Assembly (NCBI GenBank): GCA_004294135.1
Contig: RDZY01000022.1
Location: 1 to 57,675 of the forward strand
Direction: 5' to 3'
Source of the DNA: Sphingobacteriia bacterium
Lineage (GTDB): Bacteria; Bacteroidota; Bacteroidia; Chitinophagales; Chitinophagaceae
Length of the DNA stretch: 57,675 bases
The notes beneath the pieces were generated by a model, which was given only the letters and a program-made list of their open reading frames with translations, was not told the origin of the DNA and ran no database searches. How positions within the stretch are numbered: the stretch's first letter is position 1; every line of letters begins with the position of its first letter. This document shows positions 25,793-34,283 of the stretch, in pieces. The position numbers and the translations under genes are program-made.

Positions 25793-27334
25793 TTATTGAA
25801 GTGTAAACGAAATATTCTGATCTAATAATCGGGTTCCACCAGGACCCGATACTTTAATTTCATCAATTACAACGGTAGACCCTGCCTGACATTTGCGTAT
25901 TAAAGCTTGTGCTTCCCCATTAAAATAAGCTCCAAAAACTTCAGCAACTCCAAGCCCACTCTCCTCAAATCCTTTACCCGTACAAATAAGGGTATAAGAA
26001 ACTACATCATATTTAACCCCTTCAAAAATAAAATCTTTCAATTCAGCAGCAACCCCTTTTTGTACACGGAACACATTCGCACCAATGGGACCACCCGCTT
26101 TACCACCCACAGTTGCCAAAGGATTTGGAACCCTTTTTACTGGAATAATAATTTTCTGGCTATTCTTTCCGTCAGTCGCATTCACTGTTGCCGATCCCAA
26201 TGCTCCACAAGTAACCATATATTGACCAGCACCTGTCTTCCGAAAACTAATTCCGTTGCCATCAATGCTTACATTTACTTTTTCATCACCTCCTCCTCCA
26301 GTTACACTCAAAGGGTTTTCTAAACCCTGATAAAATACCCTTGTTTTATCGGTAGAAACCACCAAGCCAGAAGGAACACCTACGGTATATTTAATAGGCT
26401 TGGTTACTGTAGCCTTTGTACCATCGGGCTTTATAAATGTAATGGTAACATTCTTTTGTCCACTGCTGCTAGGCTTGAATTTGTACTCAAAAGATCCATC
26501 TTCAGTAGCACTCGCAGAAGCTCCATCTACCGTTACAGTTGGCTTTGAAGCACTATTGAAAGCACCAACACCCGCATTGATAATAATTTCCTCACCCGGC
26601 ATTACATAACTTGCATTTGCGTTTGCAATGGCTTGAAATTCATCATATATCAATTCAACCGCACCAATCTGCTTATGGCAAAATTCTACTGACTGAGCTT
26701 CACTATTTTTAATATCATTTTGAAACTTACTCAAAATGGTGATACCTGCAATAGTAGGTGTCATATGAAAAAAAGTATAAGCCCATTCTATTTTATCATT
26801 GTCGTCTTTCATCACTGGCAAATCAAGTGGTAAAGTTGCACCAATCTCTTTGGCCAAATCTGGATCAATAGCAAGCAACTGTTGTTTGAAGTCGCTCAAC
26901 CTATTGTACAATTCTTTACCCCTTCCCTTTCCACTGGGAGGCGCAGAAAGAAACATTCGAGTGGCTGCGTCTAGGTCGTCTTCCTTAAAAATTTCTTTTC
27001 CAGCTTCCATCTTTAAGCCAGATTCTTTTTTTAACTCCACTTTTAACCCTTCGAGGTAAGCATATATATCATCTGCTATTTTCTTTGCCTGTTGGGCTTT
27101 TGGTAGCCAGATCTGCGCTTTCTCCCTTGTGGTGGGATCGTCTACTTTTCGCTCGAAAGACTTAAAAATTTCTACATTCTTTTTCTCTGCTATTCCAGTG
27201 GCAGTCATCAAACTCCTGTCCACTGTTTTAAATGCGTTTAATATTTCAGAAGAAACATTCAGTGCAAGCAGTGCAGTCAACACTAGATACATCATGTTGA
27301 TCATCTTCTGCCGCGGTTCCTTGGGTAGTGACAT
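25793..27334 (-). CDS. gldM: Gliding motility / type IX secretion motor protein GldM (PorM)
   Basis: GldM forms the periplasmic rod of the proton-driven T9SS motor with GldL. The N-terminus MSLPKEPRQKMINMMYLVLT and the following ALLALNVSSEILNAFKTVDR give the single membrane helix (about 12-32) typical of GldM. Four periplasmic domains follow; the last contains GGKAGGPIGANVFRVQKGVA and PGGTRLLDQNISFTLQ at the end. The length of 513 residues is normal. It lies 57 bp after gldL and 2 bp before gldN. Confidence 0.96.
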   Translation of the reverse strand: MSLPKEPRQKMINMMYLVLTALLALNVSSEILNAFKTVDRSLMTATGIAEKKNVEIFKSFERKVDDPTTREKAQIWLPKAQQAKKIADDIYAYLEGLKVELKKESGLKMEAGKEIFKEDDLDAATRMFLSAPPSGKGRGKELYNRLSDFKQQLLAIDPDLAKEIGATLPLDLPVMKDDNDKIEWAYTFFHMTPTIAGITILSKFQNDIKNSEAQSVEFCHKQIGAVELIYDEFQAIANANASYVMPGEEIIINAGVGAFNSASKPTVTVDGASASATEDGSFEYKFKPSSSGQKNVTITFIKPDGTKATVTKPIKYTVGVPSGLVVSTDKTRVFYQGLENPLSVTGGGGDEKVNVSIDGNGISFRKTGAGQYMVTCGALGSATVNATDGKNSQKIIIPVKRVPNPLATVGGKAGGPIGANVFRVQKGVAAELKDFIFEGVKYDVVSYTLICTGKGFEESGLGVAEVFGAYFNGEAQALIRKCQAGSTVVIDEIKVSGPGGTRLLDQNISFTLQ

Positions 27335-27391
27335 ACTCTCTTTGGTTTTTCAAATACGTTTTAGAAATAAGTTTTGGTTGTGCGTGCAGTA

Positions 27392-28141
27392 TTATCTTCC
27401 CTGCATGGCTGTTAGCATACTACCATATACCTGATTCAATTTACCCAGGTTAACTGCTAGAATTGCAATTTGCTCTTTTGCTTTAACTGCATCATCAGCA
27501 CTACTGGTCATTGCAGCAGAAGCCTGTGACAGTTTACCATAAAACTGATTCAACGCTTTTAGATGGTTATTGCTTTCTTGTAGTTCTAATTCGTAAATGG
27601 TATTCAAAGAAGTTAAATTTTTTGTTAACCCTTGAACTTGCACATGAAACTGTTTATTTGCATCCGCCGCTGATCCGAATGAAGTAAATGATTGCGCTGC
27701 ACCATTCAGGGCAGTAGCTACTGAACCCATTGCCATGGTAGCTTCTTTTGATTTAGTAGAAAAATCAGTAGTAGATTTTACTACATCGCCAATTTCTCCC
27801 ATTTTATCAACCGTACCACCTAATTTTTTAAACCCTTCGCTCAATTTGCTCAGGTTTGTAGGGGTAATATCTGCTTCTTGCATCATTTTATCGAGGCTTT
27901 TTAAAGCTGGATTTCCTGCGTCAACTGCCGCAGGTGCGGCGTGCGAGTCCATATCAGGTGGAGGTAGAATTGCATAAATGATAAAGATCAATGCCTCTGT
28001 GGTAAGGCCAATCTTTAGTGCCCAGTCAGCCCAAGAAAGGTGCAAGATTTTAGCCATAGCACCGAAAATTACTACTGCTGCACCAAGACATACAAAAACG
28101 TTTACTGCACGATTTACTGCGGGAGAAACACCTGAAGCCAT
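27392..28141 (-). CDS. gldL: Gliding motility / type IX secretion motor protein GldL (PorL)
   Basis: GldL is the inner-membrane half of the T9SS motor. Two N-terminal helices (about residues 12-30 and 44-60) are visible in NVFVCLGAAVVIFGAMAKIL and WALKIGLTTEALIFIIYAIL; the Glu in TEALIF is the conserved membrane acid thought to take part in proton flow. A long cytoplasmic helical domain follows with repeated Leu heptads (about 85-245). The length of 249 residues is normal. It starts right after a three-copy 15-bp repeat in the gap behind gldK. Confidence 0.95.
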   Translation of the reverse strand: MASGVSPAVNRAVNVFVCLGAAVVIFGAMAKILHLSWADWALKIGLTTEALIFIIYAILPPPDMDSHAAPAAVDAGNPALKSLDKMMQEADITPTNLSKLSEGFKKLGGTVDKMGEIGDVVKSTTDFSTKSKEATMAMGSVATALNGAAQSFTSFGSAADANKQFHVQVQGLTKNLTSLNTIYELELQESNNHLKALNQFYGKLSQASAAMTSSADDAVKAKEQIAILAVNLGKLNQVYGSMLTAMQGR

Positions 28142-28145
28142 AATT

Positions 28146-28190
28146 GTTGATTTTTTAAGGGTTGATTTTTTAAAGGTTGATTTTATTTTT
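28146..28190. repeat. Three tandem 15-bp repeats between gldK and gldL
   Basis: GTTGATTTTTTAAGG (28146-28160), GTTGATTTTTTAAAG (28161-28175) and GTTGATTTTATTTTT (28176-28190) follow each other without gaps. The third overlaps the gldK stop codon and the first ends 4 bp before the gldL start (minus strand). They fill the whole gldK-gldL gap. Confidence 0.85.
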
Positions 28191-29466
28191 TCATTTTAGG
28201 CGCTAAGTCAATCACACAACGGAAACCAATATACGATTTTGCAGTATCTTGGTATTCATAGTTGCGGGTTGTTACTTGAATCATATAAGCTATATCCTTC
28301 CAGCTTCCACCTCTTATTACTTTGCGCTTCTCACGAGGACGGTCAGAATCCTTTGCATCATATCGAACATCGGGACTCATATCTGCCAAAAAGTTATACG
28401 CCCCTTCATAAAAATAAGAACCTGTCCACTCTGCCACATTACCACTCATATTATATAAACCATAGTCATTGGGCCAATATGCATCTGCACGAACAGTATA
28501 GAATCCACCATCTTCAGCATAATTACCCCTTCCTGGTTTGAAATTGGCCAACAAACAGCCCTTTTTATTTCTGGTGTAATAACTACCCCATGGGTACATT
28601 GAATTGGTGCGACCACCCCTTGCAGCGTACTCCCACTCAGCTTCACTCGGAAGCCGATAGTCCCCATCAATGGCCATTTTCTTTCTCGCCAAATAGCTAT
28701 TTTGAATATGGGATCTCCAATGACAAAAAGCCATTGCCTGTTTCCAGTTTACGCCAACTACAGGATAATTTCCAAAAGAAGGGTGAGAGAAATACCTTTT
28801 GGTCATCGGCTCATTGTAAGAATACGAAAAATCACGCATCCACACCAATGTATCCGGATAAACACGTTGGTCTCTTTTAACAATGAATGATTTTCTAGAT
28901 TGACCAGCATTTTCACGCTTTGCAGCTTCAGCAAGGTCAAAATATTCAACCCGATACATTATTTTTTCAGGATCTATTTCAGGCTTACCATACAACCTAT
29001 TATCGGGCGCCAGATTCAATTCATTTAGTTTTTCAATGGTACTCTTATCCCATTTAATGGTGGCTACCTTCTTCCAGTCCACTGCCATGGTATCATCATC
29101 TTTATTTATTCCTTGCCCAAACAAAACTTTAAAAGCAAGAGAATCTCTTACCCAGTTTACAAACTGGCGATATTCATTATTGGTAATTTCAGTGGCATCC
29201 ATCCAGAATCCTGGCATGGAGACTTGTCTATTTCGGCTGGTATAATTATAGCTGATGTCTTCATCACTTGGCCCCATATGAAAAGTTCCAGGTTGAATAT
29301 AAACCATATTCTGGGGAGTATTCATATTTTGCTTGGCTGCGGGCGCTACTCCATGGAGCTGACCATCATCGGGTAGACCCTTAGATTTCTTACCCTTCCC
29401 CTTAAAACAGGAAACCATAGTAGTTGCAATAACCGCTGTTACTATTAAAGAAAGATGAATTTTCAT
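28183..29466 (-). CDS. gldK: Gliding motility / type IX secretion lipoprotein GldK (PorK)
   Basis: GldK forms the periplasmic ring of the T9SS under the outer membrane. The ATG at 29466 gives MKIHLSLIVTAVIATTMVSC, a lipoprotein signal with Cys at residue 20; a longer frame adds nine residues and is less likely. The rest is a formylglycine-generating-enzyme-like fold: VYIQPGTFHMGPSDEDISYN, YRLPSEAEWEYAARGG and KVIRGGSWKD. The catalytic Cys pair of true sulfatase activators is not expected here. The length of 427 residues is normal. A TATATTTG -7 box lies at 29491-29498. First gene of gldKLMN. Confidence 0.96.
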   Translation of the reverse strand: MKIHLSLIVTAVIATTMVSCFKGKGKKSKGLPDDGQLHGVAPAAKQNMNTPQNMVYIQPGTFHMGPSDEDISYNYTSRNRQVSMPGFWMDATEITNNEYRQFVNWVRDSLAFKVLFGQGINKDDDTMAVDWKKVATIKWDKSTIEKLNELNLAPDNRLYGKPEIDPEKIMYRVEYFDLAEAAKRENAGQSRKSFIVKRDQRVYPDTLVWMRDFSYSYNEPMTKRYFSHPSFGNYPVVGVNWKQAMAFCHWRSHIQNSYLARKKMAIDGDYRLPSEAEWEYAARGGRTNSMYPWGSYYTRNKKGCLLANFKPGRGNYAEDGGFYTVRADAYWPNDYGLYNMSGNVAEWTGSYFYEGAYNFLADMSPDVRYDAKDSDRPREKRKVIRGGSWKDIAYMIQVTTRNYEYQDTAKSYIGFRCVIDLAPKMKK

Positions 29467-29821
29467 GACCAATATTGATTTTGACAGGAGCAAATATATG
29501 TTCTAAATGCTTCTAAAGCAGTTTTACACCGCTTTAATTCCTTTTTATAAACATTAAGTAAAGTTAACGCCAATTAGTATCAAATTATTACTTTAATCAA
29601 TATATAGCCATTTCGGACTCTGCAATGGCAATTTACAGATAAAAATGTTATACAATTGCTAAAGCAAATAAAAAATTGTGCGTTCTAACCTTGTCAACCC
29701 CAATAGACTGGTTTTGCCGCAACTAAAAAGCCTCACAACAGCAATAACGAAGATTTAGATGAATTAGTTTTTGGGGAGTGCTTGATTTTAAAAAAAATCC
29801 GATAAAAACCTCTTCTAAAAT
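29467..29821 (-). promoter_or_regulatory. gldKLMN promoter region
   Basis: This 355-bp gap between hemD and gldK has no open frame worth calling. On the minus strand TATATTTG (29491-29498) matches the Bacteroidota -7 box TAnnTTTG, 25 bp before the gldK ATG. I see no clear -33 TTG at the right distance. The rest is AT-rich with no strong hairpin that I could find by eye. Confidence 0.6.
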
Positions 29822-30619
29822 TTATTTAGGGGCTTTAACACTGCATAGAAACTGATCCAATGCAGCTACCATACTTGGCTTTTGAGGAGATGGAACTTTA
29901 ATTTCAAGTTTGAAACCAGCGTCTTCAACGGCTTTCGAAGTATTGCCGCCAAACGCACTCATTACCGTCCCGTTTTGTTCAAACCCGGGAAAATTATCCA
30001 ATAAACTCTTTACCCCACTGGGTGTGAAAAAACAAATCACGTCGTATGCATTTTGCTCAAAAACAGGCTTTATATCATTACTAATTGTGCGATACATAAA
30101 CCCGAGTTGAAACTCACATTTATTGTTTTTAAGCCAACTAACAATTTCATTATCCTGCTGATTTTCGCTGCATACATACAAGAAACGCTCCGCCTCTTTG
30201 TGTCGATTAACTACATCAAATAGGCTTTTATTGGTGCCATCTGCACCATAAAAAACCTTGCGCTTCCGGTATAAAATAAATTTTTGCAAGTACAACGCAA
30301 CTGCCTCTGTAATACAGAAATAGCGGGTATCTTGGCCAATACTGATCTTCATTTCTTCACTCATTCTAAAGAAATGATCAATGGCATTTCTACTGGTAAA
30401 AACAATAGCTGAGAAGTATGTTATATCAATTTTCTGCTTACGGAATTCTCTTGCGGCAATACCTTGCAATACAATGAAAGGATGAAATACCAATTCCACA
30501 TTATGCTTCCGCTCCAAATCGAAATAAGGCGATTTTTCGCTCTCCGGTCTTGGCTGAGAAATAAGAATTTTTCTGGCTACTTTTGATTCTGCGGTTTGCT
30601 TCGTCCCGATTTTGCTCAT
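29822..30619 (-). CDS. hemD: Uroporphyrinogen-III synthase (HEM4 family)
   Basis: HemD closes hydroxymethylbilane to uroporphyrinogen III in haem and corrin synthesis. The ATG at 30619 (MSKIGTKQTAESKVARKILI) has AGGAAG 5 bp upstream and is preferred to a TTG at 30658. Features are KILISQPRPESEKSPYFDLE, ITYFSAIVFTSRNAIDHFFR, and in the second lobe YDVICFFTPSGVKSLLDNF and SAFGGNTSKAVEDAGF. The family is weakly conserved, but the two-lobe pattern and 265 residues fit. In other Bacteroidota this gene is found beside DUF4271 and gld genes, as here. Confidence 0.88.
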   Translation of the reverse strand: MSKIGTKQTAESKVARKILISQPRPESEKSPYFDLERKHNVELVFHPFIVLQGIAAREFRKQKIDITYFSAIVFTSRNAIDHFFRMSEEMKISIGQDTRYFCITEAVALYLQKFILYRKRKVFYGADGTNKSLFDVVNRHKEAERFLYVCSENQQDNEIVSWLKNNKCEFQLGFMYRTISNDIKPVFEQNAYDVICFFTPSGVKSLLDNFPGFEQNGTVMSAFGGNTSKAVEDAGFKLEIKVPSPQKPSMVAALDQFLCSVKAPK

Positions 30620-30650
30620 GCTGCTTCCTGTATTTTGCAAAAATAAAATT

Positions 30651-31571
30651 TCAGCCAATATTATCTACCAATAGCTTATAAATCAATACCATTGGTAAAA
30701 TTTCTACGGCGCAAAGGTAAAGGAAAAAATGAAAAGCATTGAGTTGAAGATCATTCTTCAACGAACCAAAAGATATTAAGTAGCGATATAAGAATAAAAT
30801 AAGTCCCAATCCTGCTGCTACAGTTATCACAATTACAGCCAATTCAGCCTTTGCAAAGGCTAAAATTGCCGATAATGGCAATAATATCACCCCCAAAATA
30901 CGGTTCACCATAAATACTTGAAATAAGTATCCGCTTGCAGCAGTCTTGCTATTGAAAACCCAGCCAATGAACTGAATAAATATATATTTACCCGCATAAA
31001 TCAACACCAATACCCCACATATATATAAACTTAGTAAGGCAAATGGAAGTGGCGACCAATTTTTATACTGAATTAATAAGGTAATAAACAAGCCGCCAGA
31101 ACTTATAAAAAGTAAATTAATAAGTATGGCAGCCACCCTTTCTTGTAATAACTGGTCTCTCGTTTGTTTTTGTCTCAAACTGGTCTGAAAAAAAAGTAGG
31201 AATACGTTTCTAAAATATTTGGGGAACAACAATTTAATCAGTGCCAATAAAAAACCAATACCCAATAATGTATAAAATAGACTGTCTTTCGACACCTGCT
31301 TCCGATAATCAATAAACATTTGAATAGGCGGCGCATTCAACGGAAGATAAGGATGAAAGGCAATGCTGCGATACGTAGCTGTATCCAATATATATTCATT
31401 GGATTGTATTAAACCCTTGTTGTTAGCTGATTTGAGACTGGAATCGGCCATCGCAATAGTATCAACCACCTCAGTTTTGAGGGCAGGAGGCAAGGAATCT
31501 ATTTGCGCCTGCACTTGCATACAGCAACAACCAATGATCAAGCCGAAAAAAATTCTACGAAACAATACCAT
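30651..31571 (-). CDS. DUF4271 membrane protein
   Basis: This 306-residue protein has a signal-like start (MVLFRRIFFGLIIGCCCMQV), a periplasmic segment up to about residue 95, and then about six membrane helices in two Leu/Ile-rich halves. The region LFPKYFRNVFLLFFQTSLRQ is typical of DUF4271. The family has no known function; it is conserved next to hemD in Bacteroidota and has been seen near gliding/T9SS genes. A promoter-like TAATTTTG lies at 31577-31584, 5 bp before the ATG on the minus strand. It probably shares a transcript with hemD, and perhaps runs into gldKLMN. Confidence 0.8.
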   Translation of the reverse strand: MVLFRRIFFGLIIGCCCMQVQAQIDSLPPALKTEVVDTIAMADSSLKSANNKGLIQSNEYILDTATYRSIAFHPYLPLNAPPIQMFIDYRKQVSKDSLFYTLLGIGFLLALIKLLFPKYFRNVFLLFFQTSLRQKQTRDQLLQERVAAILINLLFISSGGLFITLLIQYKNWSPLPFALLSLYICGVLVLIYAGKYIFIQFIGWVFNSKTAASGYLFQVFMVNRILGVILLPLSAILAFAKAELAVIVITVAAGLGLILFLYRYLISFGSLKNDLQLNAFHFFLYLCAVEILPMVLIYKLLVDNIG

Positions 31572-31649
31572 TGTTGCAAAATTATTGATTGCCCATCATT
31601 ATTCGCATATCATGAAGGAACAATCTTATTTTTATTTATTATTGCTGAT

Positions 31650-32774
31650 ATGGCAGGTATCTATATTCATATTCCGTTTTGTAAAAAAGCCTGCAATTAC
31701 TGCAACTTTCATTTTTCTACCCAGCAAAACTTGATGGATGAAATCATCGCCTGTATTATTGCTGAAATAACTTTGCAAAAGCAATATTTACAAACCCCTT
31801 TGTCCACCATTTATTTTGGAGGAGGTACCCCGTCTTTATTATCGCCGTTCCATTTGAACGCCATTTTTAATGCCATTCAAAAACAATTTAGCATCTTAAC
31901 CAATGCAGAAATTAGTATAGAAGCCAACCCCGATGATATCAGTCCCACCCTTATCAAAACTTGGAAGGAAGTTGGTATCAACCGTATCAGTATTGGCATA
32001 CAATCTTTTCAGCAAAATGATTTAATATGGATGAATCGGGCTCATAATGCAACGCAGGCTTTAGCAGTTATTCCTATGGCGCAAGATGGAGGTATTCATA
32101 ATATTTCAATTGACTTGATTTATGGGGGGCCTACATTGAGCGAGACCAACTGGTTAAAGAACCTACAGACTGCTTTTGATTTTGATATACCACACTTATC
32201 TTGTTATGCACTTACAGTTGAACCCAAAACAGTATTGGCAAATAAAATCAATCGAAAAAAACTACCCGATATAGACCCCACTAAACAAGCATTGCATTTT
32301 AATTTATTGGTTCAACAAACTGCGGCAGCAGGTTATGAGCAATATGAAATTTCTAATTTTTCTAAGGATGGAAAACGAAGCAAGCATAATTCAAGTTATT
32401 GGGCAGGCAAATATTACCTAGGTATTGGGCCCTCTGCCCATTCTTATAATGGCGACAGTAGGCAATGGAATATTTCCAACAACAGCTTATATATTAAATC
32501 TATTGAAAAAGGAATGGTGCCCTATGAAATGGAAATACTTAGTGCCAATCAAAAAATAAATGAGTATATCATGACTGCACTCAGAACCATCGAAGGCATT
32601 CATTTTGAAACCTTGAATAAGATTGCAGGAAGCAGTTTATCTGTTATAGTTTTAGCAGAATCATCCAACTATTTAAAAGCGGGAATGATGGTTGAAACGG
32701 GCGAATACCTCTACCTGAGTAATAGCGGAAAATTTTATGCTGATGGCATAGCAGCGCATCTTTTTCGGGACTAA
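31650..32774 (+). CDS. hemW: HemW-type radical SAM haem chaperone
   Basis: The ATG at 31650 gives MAGIYIHIPFCKKACNYCNF, the HemW N-terminus with the CxxxCxxC cluster motif; the longer frame upstream is not coding in appearance. Further motifs are STIYFGGGTPSLLSPFHLNA, RISIGIQSFQQNDLIWMNRA and HNSSYWAGKYYLGIGPSAHS. HemW binds haem and inserts it into respiratory proteins; it is often misnamed coproporphyrinogen III oxidase (HemN), which has an extra N-terminal part and other residues. The length is 374 residues. It is divergent to DUF4271/hemD and overlaps the convergent XRE gene by 4 bp. Confidence 0.93.
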   Translation: MAGIYIHIPFCKKACNYCNFHFSTQQNLMDEIIACIIAEITLQKQYLQTPLSTIYFGGGTPSLLSPFHLNAIFNAIQKQFSILTNAEISIEANPDDISPTLIKTWKEVGINRISIGIQSFQQNDLIWMNRAHNATQALAVIPMAQDGGIHNISIDLIYGGPTLSETNWLKNLQTAFDFDIPHLSCYALTVEPKTVLANKINRKKLPDIDPTKQALHFNLLVQQTAAAGYEQYEISNFSKDGKRSKHNSSYWAGKYYLGIGPSAHSYNGDSRQWNISNNSLYIKSIEKGMVPYEMEILSANQKINEYIMTALRTIEGIHFETLNKIAGSSLSVIVLAESSNYLKAGMMVETGEYLYLSNSGKFYADGIAAHLFRD

Positions 32775-33142
32775 TGAACTTGATCAATGGTATTATCTAG
32801 AGTAGAGATAAGCGACATTAATAAGGGGTAAAAATCGTGTTTTAAGGGATGTTTTGTCTCTAATTTTTCAGCTACCTTTTTTAAGTTCATCAGTAAGCTG
32901 TTCTTGGTGATACTTTCTTTTTGAATAAGACTAGGGGGATGAATTTCAAAATCATCTTTCAATAAATCCAATATCGAGACTTCTAAAACTTTCGATAATT
33001 TTTTTACATGCTTTACAGTGAGCTGTGTATAAGCATTTTCTATTTTACTGTAGGCGTTTTGCGACATACCCAGCCTTTTAGCAACATATGCTTGGGTATA
33101 ATTGTGTTGTTCCCTTAACTGTCTGATGATTTTTGAAGGCAC
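32771..33142 (-). CDS. XRE-family HTH regulator
   Basis: Residues 1 to about 62 are a Cro/CI-type helix-turn-helix: IIRQLREQHNYTQAYVAKRL then GMSQNAYSKIENAYTQLTVK. A 60-residue helical tail follows that may serve dimerisation. The start codon is GTG at 33142; the stretch TATTTTTTG ends right at it on the minus strand and resembles a -7 box, so the mRNA could be nearly leaderless, or the start is wrong. Targets are unknown. It converges on hemW with a 4-bp overlap. Confidence 0.85.
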   Translation of the reverse strand: MPSKIIRQLREQHNYTQAYVAKRLGMSQNAYSKIENAYTQLTVKHVKKLSKVLEVSILDLLKDDFEIHPPSLIQKESITKNSLLMNLKKVAEKLETKHPLKHDFYPLLMSLISTLDNTIDQVH

Positions 33143-33206
33143 AAAAAATAAAATTTAGGGGAAAATAAAATAGTTTCTTTCGGGTGAAATTAAAGAAAAA
33201 TACTTG

Positions 33207-34211
33207 CTATACAAGGTATTTTTCTATTTGCTTAAACCCTTCCACAGCTGCCAAATGCTCCCACAAAATGGCATAGATGGTACTCGCAATAGGCATTTCA
33301 GCCTGTATTACTGTATTGGCTTTGTAAATACATTTACTAGCATTATAGCCTTCAGCAACCATATTCAATTCTAGTTTTGCGGCTTTCACCGAATAACCTT
33401 TTCCCAACATATTGCCGAATGTTCGGTTGCGACTGTACAAGGAATAACAGGTTACCAATAAATCTCCTAAATACACAGAAGCTGCATAATTATTTTTGGT
33501 AAAATTGGCTGATTCGTTTTTTGAAATCAGTCTTAGAAACCTACACATTTCATTGGCACTTGCTGCAATATAAACGCTTAAGAAATTATCGCCATAATCC
33601 AATCCATGTGCAATACCAGCTCCCAATGCATAAATATTTTTCATTACGGCAGCATACTGAACACCTACCAAATCTGTATTTACTACTGTATTAATATATT
33701 CCGTTTGAAAGAAAGCAGCCACTTCAGCAACAGCCACTTCATTGATACCAGAAAAAGTAAGGTAAGAAAGTTTTTCGGCCGCCACTTCTTCTGCATGACA
33801 AGGTCCCAATAAGGTAAAATAATCTGCTGCAGGAAATTTAAACTGATCAGATAAATACTCGTCTAGAAGCTGATTGGAGCTGGGCAATATTCCTTTTACT
33901 GCTGAAATAATTTTTTTATTTTTCCATAAACCAGCGGGTACTTGTGCCAAGGTTTCTTCTACAAAGGCGGATGGAACAGCCACCACCAGTATATCTGATG
34001 CCTCCACTACTTCAATCAGATTTGAATTCAACTGTAATTGCGCTAGACTAAAGTATGCCCCACTTAAATAATGCGGATTGTGACGGCGTTTTCGCAAGTA
34101 TTGTATAGTGTCTTCATTGCGTACCCACCAATTGATGGTACTACCGTTATCAGTAAGTATTTTAGCTATAGCAGTTGCCCAGCTTCCACTTCCTATAATT
34201 CCAAACTGCAT
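33207..34211 (-). CDS. gpsA: NAD(P)-dependent glycerol-3-phosphate dehydrogenase
   Basis: GpsA reduces dihydroxyacetone phosphate to sn-glycerol 3-phosphate for phospholipids. Motifs are the dinucleotide loop FGIIGSGSWATAIAKIL, the SAVKGI segment, LLGPCHAEEVAAEK, and the catalytic-Lys region VVNTDLVGVQYAAVMKNIYA followed by LGAGIAHGLDYGDN. The length of 334 residues is normal. The minus-strand -7 box TATATTTG (34229-34236) has a TTG 16 bp further upstream (34253-34255), a good match to Bacteroidota promoters. Confidence 0.95.
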   Translation of the reverse strand: MQFGIIGSGSWATAIAKILTDNGSTINWWVRNEDTIQYLRKRRHNPHYLSGAYFSLAQLQLNSNLIEVVEASDILVVAVPSAFVEETLAQVPAGLWKNKKIISAVKGILPSSNQLLDEYLSDQFKFPAADYFTLLGPCHAEEVAAEKLSYLTFSGINEVAVAEVAAFFQTEYINTVVNTDLVGVQYAAVMKNIYALGAGIAHGLDYGDNFLSVYIAASANEMCRFLRLISKNESANFTKNNYAASVYLGDLLVTCYSLYSRNRTFGNMLGKGYSVKAAKLELNMVAEGYNASKCIYKANTVIQAEMPIASTIYAILWEHLAAVEGFKQIEKYLV

Positions 34212-34228
34212 ATAGTTGTTTTATGCAG

Positions 34229-34255
34229 CAAATATATGGAAAAGACACTGGACAA
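34229..34255 (-). promoter_or_regulatory. gpsA promoter, TTG-N16-TATATTTG
   Basis: On the minus strand a TTG at 34255-34253 and TATATTTG at 34236-34229 give the two boxes known for Bacteroidota promoters. The -7 box ends 17 bp before the gpsA ATG. Confidence 0.6.
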
Positions 34256-34283
34256 TTCAGGGTAGCCGATGAGCCGTGGATTC

